Source: an uncultured Pseudomonadota bacterium (GTDB lineage: Bacteria > Pseudomonadota > Gammaproteobacteria > Burkholderiales > SG8-39). Taken from it: DNA of 12,174 nt. Position 1 is the stretch's first letter. Each line of letters opens with the position of its first letter. This document shows, one piece after another, positions 6,977-12,174 of the stretch. The stretch covers positions 1 to 12,174 of the forward strand of contig CAITSH010000468.1 in assembly GCA_903895005.1 (NCBI GenBank), read 5' to 3'. The notes under the pieces are model-generated. The model did not search any database. It saw nothing but the letters and a program-made list of their open reading frames with translations, and had not been told where the DNA came from. The position numbers were made by a program, and so were the translations under genes.

Positions 6977-6992
6977 CCGAACGTTCGTTCGG
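6977..6992. repeat. Operator-like palindrome after the lyase gene
   Basis: CCGAACG (6977-6983) and CGTTCGG (6986-6992) are exact inverted repeats separated by TT. It lies in the 149-nt gap (6936-7084) between the lyase and the radical SAM gene. The size and symmetry resemble TetR-type operators, but no regulator gene is in the window. It may also form a 7-bp hairpin with too tight a loop to be stable. Confidence 0.45.
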
Positions 6993-7059
6993 TAAGCTGC
7001 GGTGATGGTCTGTTCGGTCTTCACCATCGTTGGTTTTCGTTCTGATTCATCTTGCCGCG

Positions 7060-7075
7060 CGCGGGTTAAACCGCG
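7060..7075. repeat. Second short palindrome, 9 nt upstream of the radical SAM start
   Basis: CGCGG (7060-7064) and CCGCG (7071-7075) flank a TTAA-centred core, CGCGG-g-TTAA-a-CCGCG. It lies just before the GTG at 7085 where a ribosome-binding site would be expected and none is seen. It could be a protein-binding site or chance in GC-rich DNA. Confidence 0.35.
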
Positions 7076-7084
7076 TTCCAGCGC

Positions 7085-8173
7085 GTGAATCCCGACCTAA
7101 TGCCTCCTCTCGCGCTTAAGCTGAAGGGGCGGGGCGCTGCCGACAGCCCGCAGGGGCGTTTTGAGCGTGCTAACGGGTACGGGCGGGAACGATCCGAGGA
7201 TCTGGCTCCCGGACCGGAGCAGCCGCCGCGCACCACCATCACGCTGGTGCAGGCGCGCAGCATCATCAGCCGTAATGCCTCTCCCGACATCCCTTTCGTG
7301 CAATCGATCAATACCTACCAAGGATGCGAACACGGCTGTATTTATTGCTATGCGCGACCCAGCCACGCCTACCATGACATGTCGCCTGGGCTTGATTTTG
7401 AGACAAGGATCCTTGTCAAGAAAAACGCGGTTCAGTTGCTGCGTGAGGAATTGTCGCGGCCGGGCTATCGTTGCGAGTTGATCGCCCTGGGCGCAAACAC
7501 GGATCCCTATCAGCCGGCTGAACGCGAGCAAGGCATCACCCGCGGCATTCTCGAGGTGCTGCGCGAGTTTCGGCATCCGGTGGGCATTGTCACCAAGGGA
7601 GCTTTGGTTGAGCGCGACATCGACATTCTTGCGCCGATGGCGGCTGAGGGTCTGGTTGAGGTTCATGTCTCGATCGGCTGTTTCGATGCCGAAGTGGCGC
7701 GCACGCTTGAGCCCAGGGCGGCGGCGCCCTATCGAAGGATTGAGACCATTCGGCGCCTGGCAGCGGCGGGAATCCCCGTGGGCGTGTTGACGGCCCCCAT
7801 CATCCCTTTCCTGAATGACAAGGACATGGAAGCTACGCTGGAGCGCGCGTGGGAGGCCGGTGCGCGCAATGCCGGCTATATTCTGGTCCGCCTGCCGTAT
7901 GAGGTGAAAGACTTGTTTCGCAACTGGCTGGAGACGCATTACCCCTTGAAGGCCGGGCACATCATGAGTCAGATCAACCAGATGCGGGGTGGCCGTGACA
8001 ATGATCCGGAATTCGGCTCGCGCATGACCGGCAAGGGCGGCTACGCTGAATTGCTTGCTCAGCGTTTTAGCAAGGCGTGCGCGCGAATCGGTTTTGACCG
8101 CGCGTTGCGGCATCAACGCGATACGACGCGTTTCGCCGTTCCGGGCAGGGCAACACAACTCCCGCTTTTTTAA
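7085..8173 (+). CDS. Radical SAM protein, SplB-related (PA0069-like), with C-terminal clamp-binding motif
   Basis: 362 residues from a GTG start; the function is not established. The radical SAM cluster motif C81-EHG-C85-IY-C88 binds the [4Fe-4S] cluster that cleaves S-adenosylmethionine. The N-terminal KGRGAADSPQGRFE, then QSINTYQGCEHGCIYCYARP, matches my memory of the uncharacterised PA0069-type group, related to spore photoproduct lyase SplB (COG1533). Later features include GANTDPYQPAEREQ, the barrel strand VHVSIG and PIIPFLND. The last five residues, QLPLF, fit the beta-sliding-clamp-binding pentapeptide pattern QLxLF, which suggests recruitment to replication or repair sites. The start is uncertain: neither GTG 7085 nor ATG 7100 has a Shine-Dalgarno, and the conserved region begins at about residue 13. 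It is flanked by non-related genes and may be its own transcription unit. Confidence 0.88.
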   Translation: MNPDLMPPLALKLKGRGAADSPQGRFERANGYGRERSEDLAPGPEQPPRTTITLVQARSIISRNASPDIPFVQSINTYQGCEHGCIYCYARPSHAYHDMSPGLDFETRILVKKNAVQLLREELSRPGYRCELIALGANTDPYQPAEREQGITRGILEVLREFRHPVGIVTKGALVERDIDILAPMAAEGLVEVHVSIGCFDAEVARTLEPRAAAPYRRIETIRRLAAAGIPVGVLTAPIIPFLNDKDMEATLERAWEAGARNAGYILVRLPYEVKDLFRNWLETHYPLKAGHIMSQINQMRGGRDNDPEFGSRMTGKGGYAELLAQRFSKACARIGFDRALRHQRDTTRFAVPGRATQLPLF

Positions 8174-8307
8174 AGCTTTTCCGTGCGATTTCGATACGCT
8201 TTCGATTGACGCGACCAGGGGGCTATGGGAGCATTTCGCACCGATTCCCGTCCGCAAGCGGCAACAGAACCGCAGAGGAACGTCCCATTTCGCAACAAGG
8301 AGGTTTT
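8174..8307 (+). promoter_or_regulatory. Upstream region of the ABC importer operon with a strong ribosome-binding site
   Basis: AAGGAGG at 8297-8303, 4 nt before ATG 8308, is a near-full match to the anti-Shine-Dalgarno and decides the start of the binding protein over in-frame codons further upstream. The promoter should be in this 134-nt gap. TTGACG at 8206-8211 is a fair -35, but I see no convincing -10 at 16-18 nt from it. The heptad TTTCGAT occurs twice (about 8189 and 8200). Confidence 0.5.
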
Positions 8308-9330
8308 ATGCACGGTTTTAAGCGGTCTTTGTTTTCGCTTGGTCTGGCGATGTTTGCCGCCGGGGTCTTTGCCCAAGGCGCACCTGAGAAAAAGGACGTG
8401 CATATTTCCGTGGGCGGCAAGGCCGGCTTGTATTACTTGCCGCTGACCATTGCGGAGCAGAAGGGCTATTTCAGGGACGAGGGGCTCAACGTCAAGATCA
8501 GCGACTTTGCCGGCGGATCGCAGGCCCTGCAGGCTGTGGTGGGTGGCAGCGCCGATGTTGTGTCGGGCGCGTTTGAGCACACCATCAATATGCAGTCGAA
8601 AAAACAGTCCATGATCGCATTCGCCCAGATGGGTCGTCTGCCTCAGATCGCAGTGGGTATTTCTAAGGCGAAGGCGGCGACTTACAAGTCGCCAAAGGAT
8701 CTTAAAGGACTCAAGGTCGGCGTATCGGCACCCGGATCCTCGACCAACTTATTGTTCAACATGTTTATCGCAAAGGAGGGACTAAAACCTTCCGATGTGT
8801 CCATCATCGGCGTGGGAACAGGGTCCGGCGGCGTTGCCGCGATGAAGAGCGGACAGATTGACGCCATTTCAAATATCGACCCCATCATGACCAAGCTCGA
8901 GCTAGATGGCGATGTGAAGATTATCGCGGACTGGCGCACCGTCAAGGGCACCATCGCAAGCTTTGGTGGCGAATTACCGGCCGCAAGCCTGTACGCGCCG
9001 GCCAAGTACGTTAAGGAAAACCCCAACACTGTTCAGGCGCTGACCAACGCAATTGTGCGCGCGAACAGGTGGCTCGCGCAGGCGAGTGCGACGGACGTCA
9101 TCAAGGTGGTTCCGCCGGCCTACCTGCTAGGTGACAGCGCGCTGTACCTGTTTGCGTTTGACAAGGTGAAGGAGGCGTTCTCGCCGGATGGGACGATCTC
9201 TCCCGCGGGCGCCAAGGCAATGCTCGGTGTGCTCGCCGCTGGCAATCCGGCCATCAAGCCCGAAGAAATCAAGCTTAACGAGACCTTCACCAACGACTTC
9301 GTCAAGAAGGCTCAAGCGAAGTACAAATAG
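8308..9330 (+). CDS. NitT/TauT-family ABC importer, periplasmic substrate-binding protein
   Basis: 340 residues. The N-terminus MHGFKRSLFSLGLAMFAAG is a classic Sec signal peptide with likely cleavage after VFA (Ala22), so the mature protein is periplasmic. The body matches NMT1/SsuA/TauA-like binding proteins: LYYLPLTIAEQKGYFRDEGL near the mature N-terminus, GGSQALQAVVGGSADVVSG, LKGLKVGVSAPGSSTN and AAMKSGQIDAISNIDP. These bind small organic anions or related compounds (sulfonates, nitrate, pyrimidine precursors and others). The ligand cannot be read from sequence. It is the first gene of a three-gene importer operon with ATPase and permease downstream. The start at 8308 is fixed by the strong AAGGAGG and the signal peptide. 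A stable hairpin directly follows its stop codon and may raise its expression over the other two subunits. Confidence 0.92.
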   Translation: MHGFKRSLFSLGLAMFAAGVFAQGAPEKKDVHISVGGKAGLYYLPLTIAEQKGYFRDEGLNVKISDFAGGSQALQAVVGGSADVVSGAFEHTINMQSKKQSMIAFAQMGRLPQIAVGISKAKAATYKSPKDLKGLKVGVSAPGSSTNLLFNMFIAKEGLKPSDVSIIGVGTGSGGVAAMKSGQIDAISNIDPIMTKLELDGDVKIIADWRTVKGTIASFGGELPAASLYAPAKYVKENPNTVQALTNAIVRANRWLAQASATDVIKVVPPAYLLGDSALYLFAFDKVKEAFSPDGTISPAGAKAMLGVLAAGNPAIKPEEIKLNETFTNDFVKKAQAKYK

Positions 9331-9373
9331 CACCGGATGATCTGCCTGGCAGCGCTGGGGAAGATCATCGGTG
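9331..9373 (+). repeat. Hairpin directly after the binding-protein stop codon
   Basis: CACCGGATGATCT (9331-9343) pairs with AGATCATCGGTG (9362-9373): 12 bp with one bulged G, enclosing an 18-nt loop that contains the palindrome CAGCGCTG. It starts on the base after the stop codon. No solid T-run follows (only TTGTCGTTTTC). This fits an mRNA 3'-end stabiliser or partial terminator between the binding protein and the ATPase, as known in several binding-protein-dependent transport operons. A second small stem, TAACCG/CGGTTA, lies at 9389-9411. Confidence 0.6.
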
Positions 9374-9440
9374 GAAATTGTCGTTTTCTAACCGAAGCAC
9401 AGGCGCGGTTAACTCCCGCGTTTTCGTCCCGGGCCGAACC

Positions 9441-10247
9441 ATGACTGCCGCACTTGAACTCGAGAAGATCACCTGCACGTTCAGCTCGCGCGACGATCCG
9501 TCGCAACGCTATACCGCGATGCGTGACGCAACCCTGATGGTGGCTGCTGGCGAATTCGTGTCCGTGGTGGGGCCCACTGGATGCGGCAAGTCGACACTGC
9601 TCAATGTTGCTGCAGGCCTTCTCCAGCCTTCCTCGGGCTCGGTAAGGGTGTTTGGGGAGCCGCTGACGGGAATCAACCGACGCGCGGGTTACTTGTTTCA
9701 AACCGAGGCGTTGATGCCCTGGCGGACCGCCCTCGATAACGTCACGGCCGGGCTGGAGTTCCGAGGCGCGGCGAAGGCGGATGCCGAGGAGCGTGCCAAT
9801 GACTGGTTGCGTCGCGTCGGGTTGGGCGGTTTTGGTCACCGCTATCCGCATCAGTTGTCGGGTGGCCAGCGCAAACGCGTGTCGCTGGCGCAGACGCTGA
9901 TCATGGATCCGCAAATCATCCTGATGGATGAGCCTTTTTCCGCGCTCGACGTGCAGACCCGTCAGTTGATGGAAAACGAATTGCTCGAACTCTGGCAGGC
10001 GGACCGCAAATCGGTGGTCTTCATCACGCATGACCTCGATGAGGCGATTGCCCTGTCCGACCGGGTCGTTGTGTTGTCGGCTGGGCCGGAGACGCACCCG
10101 ATCGGCGACTACGTGATCGATCTGCCGCGGCCCCGCGACGTTTCCGAGATCCGGATGACGCCGCGTTTCATTGAATTGCATTCGCTGATATGGCATGCGA
10201 TGAAGCACGAGGTGTTAAAGGGCTATGTCCAGCAACAGCAAAAATAG
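9441..10247 (+). CDS. NitT/TauT-family ABC importer, ATP-binding protein
   Basis: 268 residues from ATG 9441, the usual length. It powers substrate import on the cytoplasmic face by ATP binding and hydrolysis. All ABC motifs are intact: Walker A GPTGCGKS (44-51), Q-loop Gln87 in LFQTEALMPW, signature LSGGQ (139-143), Walker B IILMDE (159-164), D-loop SALD and switch His197 in FITHD. Closest in style to SsuB/TauB-type ATPases. A TTG at 9378 would give 21 more residues, but the family N-terminus (LELEKITCTF) starts just after ATG 9441. Neither has a strong Shine-Dalgarno, so the start is moderately sure. The gene lies 110 nt after the binding protein, an intergenic gap that contains the hairpin, and overlaps the permease gene by 23 nt, implying coupled translation. 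Confidence 0.93.
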   Translation: MTAALELEKITCTFSSRDDPSQRYTAMRDATLMVAAGEFVSVVGPTGCGKSTLLNVAAGLLQPSSGSVRVFGEPLTGINRRAGYLFQTEALMPWRTALDNVTAGLEFRGAAKADAEERANDWLRRVGLGGFGHRYPHQLSGGQRKRVSLAQTLIMDPQIILMDEPFSALDVQTRQLMENELLELWQADRKSVVFITHDLDEAIALSDRVVVLSAGPETHPIGDYVIDLPRPRDVSEIRMTPRFIELHSLIWHAMKHEVLKGYVQQQQK

Positions 10248-11106
10248 TAAATCTCCGCGATCGCCCGGATCACCGAGGTCGTTCTGGGCACGTCTCGCGC
10301 CGCGGCATGGAAATCTTGGTGTCTGGCAGGTGATGATTCTGTTGCTGGCGTTCGCGCTCTGGCACGTGTTCACCAGCCCGACCTTGCTGCCCCCCATTTA
10401 TTTTGACGACAACAACAAGGCAGCGTTTTTTTTCGGTGAGCCGCTCAAAGTGTTGTCGCGTCTGTGGGACTGGTTTGTCGGCGGTGAGATTTACCAGCAT
10501 CTGTGGATCACGCTAGTGGAAACAATGCTGGCGTTTCTCATAGGAACCCTTGGGGGCGTCGTTATCGGGCTGTGGCTCGCGTTGTCGCCTTTGGCATCCG
10601 CAATCTTCGATCCTTACATCAAGGCGATGAATGCAATGCCGCGGGTCATTCTAGCGCCGATATTTTTTGTCTGGTTCGGCCTTGGCATTTCATCGAAGGT
10701 GGCGCTGGGCGTCACGCTGGTGTTCTTCATCGTGTTCTTCAACGTCTATCAGGGCGTGAAGGAGGTGAGCCCGGTGGTGCTCGCCAACGCACGCATGCTT
10801 GGGGCATCGCAACGGCAGTTGCTAAGACACGTCTATTTGCCAAGCGCGATGAGCTGGGTATTCGCGAGTCTGCACAACGCGGTGGGGCTGGCCTTCGTGG
10901 GTGCTGTGGTGGGGGAGTATCTTGGCTCTGCCGCGGGAGTCGGCTATCTGATTCACCAGGCGGAGGGGGTGTTTGATATCAACACCGTCTTCGCCGGAAT
11001 CTTGCTGCTTACTGCATTCGCGCTGGTTCTTGACTGGATCGTTAGCGTCGCAGAGAAGCGCCTGATGGTGTGGCAACCAAAAACAGGCGAGACCGAGCGC
11101 ATCTGA
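10225..11106 (+). CDS. NitT/TauT-family ABC importer, membrane permease
   Basis: 293 residues; inner-membrane subunit (BPD_transp_1 type, SsuC/TauC-like). Likely membrane helices at about 33-51, 98-120, 140-155, 157-178, 213-235 and 256-276. The cytoplasmic EAA loop that contacts the ATPase is clear at about 187-207 (NARMLGASQRQLLRHVYLPS), with the invariant Gly193. The segment AMPRVILAPIFFVWFGLG is typical of this family. The first 20 residues are a polar, Ser/Pro/Lys/Arg-rich tail with SPR repeated (KSPRSPGSPRS) that I do not recognise as a family feature. The ATG at 10225 lies inside the 3' end of the ATPase gene (23-nt overlap). The start could be further in, but no better start with a ribosome-binding site is seen. 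The substrate is unknown. Confidence 0.92.
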   Translation: MSSNSKNSKSPRSPGSPRSFWARLAPRHGNLGVWQVMILLLAFALWHVFTSPTLLPPIYFDDNNKAAFFFGEPLKVLSRLWDWFVGGEIYQHLWITLVETMLAFLIGTLGGVVIGLWLALSPLASAIFDPYIKAMNAMPRVILAPIFFVWFGLGISSKVALGVTLVFFIVFFNVYQGVKEVSPVVLANARMLGASQRQLLRHVYLPSAMSWVFASLHNAVGLAFVGAVVGEYLGSAAGVGYLIHQAEGVFDINTVFAGILLLTAFALVLDWIVSVAEKRLMVWQPKTGETERI

Positions 11107-11197
11107 GAACTTGCCAATGTGGCGACGCCAAGAAGTTTCGTGCTGCGCTGCGAATTCCGTTCTGATTTTATTGAGAAAATTTTTGAACGTGCGTGTC
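11107..11197. other. Gap between the ABC operon and the rrn promoter region; no clear terminator
   Basis: No gene is seen. Two weak candidates for a terminator exist: a small TTCG/CGAA stem at about 11137-11154, and an A/U-only stem ATTTT/AAAAT (11165-11180) followed by TTTT. Neither is convincing, so how the importer transcript ends before the rRNA operon is open. Confidence 0.3.
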
Positions 11198-11201
11198 TTG
11201 G

Positions 11202-11251
11202 TAATTAATTTGCAATAAGGACTAGCGCACCTCAAAAAACGTGGCTATAAT
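11202..11251 (+). promoter_or_regulatory. Candidate upstream rrn promoter P1 (UP-like A/T block plus perfect -10)
   Basis: A perfect TATAAT (11246-11251) is followed by a G/C-rich discriminator (CGCGG), the kind seen at stringently controlled stable-RNA promoters. An A/T-rich block, TAATTAATTTGCAATAA (11202-11218), falls at about -40 to -56 from a start near 11258, where UP elements bind the RNA polymerase alpha subunit. The -35 region (about 11223-11228, TAGCGC) is poor, as can occur in activated rrn promoters. The layout with P2 downstream resembles tandem rrn promoters. Confidence 0.6.
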
Positions 11252-11269
11252 CGCGGTCTTGGTTGACGA

Positions 11270-11303
11270 GGCGAATTTCTGAAAAGCAGTTACGAAATTC
11301 GCC
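11270..11303 (+). repeat. Perfect 10-bp inverted repeat between the two rrn promoters
   Basis: GGCGAATTTC (11270-11279) and GAAATTCGCC (11294-11303) are exact reverse complements with a 14-nt loop. It would form near the 5' end of a transcript from P1, and in DNA it lies 40-75 bp upstream of the P2 -35 box. No T-run follows, so it is not a standard terminator. It may be a protein-binding site for P2 or an RNA structure in the P1 transcript. Confidence 0.6.
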
Positions 11304-11345
11304 CGGGTTGTGCAGGCAGCATCAAGTGTCTTAGCGGTTTGGGTG

Positions 11346-11375
11346 TTGACAGGGTTCTCGAAATGCTGTCATAAT
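11346..11375 (+). promoter_or_regulatory. Strong promoter P2 for tRNA-fMet and probably the rrn operon
   Basis: A perfect -35 TTGACA (11346-11351) and a -10 CATAAT (11370-11375, 5 of 6) are separated by 18 nt. The discriminator after the -10 is C/G-rich (CCGGCC), as in stable-RNA promoters. The start point would be near 11382, about 11 nt before the tRNA 5' end. No other promoter of this quality lies between here and 16S. Confidence 0.85.
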
Positions 11376-11392
11376 CCGGCCTCTGTAACGGA

Positions 11393-11469
<77 letters not shown>

Positions 11470-11518
11470 GTAGTAGCAGGAAACAGTTTCAAGGTGCGAG
11501 ATACTTCTCTCGTTGCCG

Positions 11519-11575
11519 TCCGGTTAAAGGCCGGAAGCTCTTTAAAAATTGAACAGCCGATAGGTGTGGGCGCTC
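11519..11575 (+). promoter_or_regulatory. rrn antitermination leader elements: boxB, boxA, boxC
   Basis: boxB-like hairpin TCCGG-TTAAAGG-CCGGA at 11519-11535, boxA GCTCTTTAAAAA at 11537-11548 and boxC-like GTGTGGGCGCTC at 11564-11575, in the same order and with similar spacing as in E. coli rrn leaders. boxA RNA binds NusB-S10, and the complex makes RNA polymerase resistant to Rho and speeds rRNA synthesis. Their location after the tRNA and before 16S means the polymerase must already be transcribing when it passes here, supporting a promoter upstream of the tRNA. Confidence 0.85.
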
Positions 11576-11737
11576 GGTAAGGGCAACGTGGTAAGCGATT
11601 CGTCGCGAGCCGCGTTACTCAAAAAATATCGTAGTGCTCATATCTTTTAAGTAATTTTCAAGGTTAGTAATAACTCTGAGATTGCTTTGAGTAATGTTGA
11701 GCGAAAGATCCGCAAGGATCTGTTTTACACAGAGATT
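11576..11737 (+). other. Structured 16S rRNA leader (pre-rRNA 5' spacer)
   Basis: No gene. The spacer holds nested inverted repeats: AACGTGG/CCGCGTT (about 11585-11617), TTACTCAAA (11615-11623) with TTTGAGTAA (11686-11694), a perfect 9-bp match, and AGATCC-GCAA-GGATCT (11706-11721), a 6-bp stem with a GNRA tetraloop followed by TGTTTT, ending 16 nt before 16S. These probably guide rRNA folding and processing. The partner of the leader for the long RNase III stem would lie beyond the 16S 3' end, outside the window. Confidence 0.6.

Positions 11738-12174
<437 letters not shown>

Noticed and set aside
7097..8257. Minus-strand open frame (386 codons) opposite the radical SAM gene
   Set aside because: No motifs, composition typical of antisense frames, and the plus strand carries a clear radical SAM protein.
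9312..10208. Minus-strand open frame (298 codons) opposite the ABC ATPase
   Set aside because: Shadow of the ATPase gene, with no family similarity.
11500..11505. GATACT as a separate 16S promoter -10 box after tRNA-fMet
   Set aside because: Only 4 of 6 matches and no -35-like hexamer 16-18 nt upstream.

Overview
The window is GC-rich, housekeeping-type chromosomal DNA of a betaproteobacterium, most likely a member of the Burkholderiales. The evidence is the 5' part of the 16S rRNA at the right end, which has Betaproteobacteria/Burkholderiales-like V2 and helix wording, and the gene order ffs-dnaX-ybaB-recR. No phage, transposase, CRISPR array or integrase is visible.

Left block (1-1705, minus strand): a translationally coupled pair for a Rieske non-heme-iron aromatic-ring oxygenase. 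The large (alpha) subunit is complete and has all Rieske and mononuclear-iron ligands; it most resembles terephthalate dioxygenase and salicylate-5-hydroxylase large subunits. The small (beta) subunit runs off the left edge. The alpha gene starts with TTG behind a good Shine-Dalgarno sequence.

Central block (1898-6935, plus strand): the signal recognition particle RNA gene (ffs), then dnaX (clamp-loader tau), ybaB and recR. A family III (CaiB/BaiF) CoA-transferase follows recR after only 10 nt, with its ribosome-binding site touching the recR stop, and an HMG-CoA-lyase-family enzyme follows that. The last two could form an activate-then-cleave pathway for a hydroxylated short dicarboxylic acid. 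Three hairpins without U-tracts lie between the genes of this block.

Right-centre block (7085-11106, plus strand): a radical SAM protein of the SplB-related PA0069-like type whose last five residues match the sliding-clamp-binding motif, then a NitT/TauT-type ABC importer (periplasmic binding protein, ATPase, permease). A 12-bp hairpin directly follows the binding-protein stop codon.

Right block (11107-12174, plus strand): the head of a ribosomal RNA operon. There are two candidate promoters about 125 bp apart, an initiator tRNA-fMet gene, then boxB-boxA-boxC antitermination elements, a structured leader and the first 437 bp of 16S rRNA. I found no promoter between the tRNA and 16S, so the initiator tRNA appears to be the first gene of the rrn transcript. 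This and the clamp motif on the radical SAM protein are the two observations most worth following up. I see no clearly novel multi-gene defence or mobile system here.
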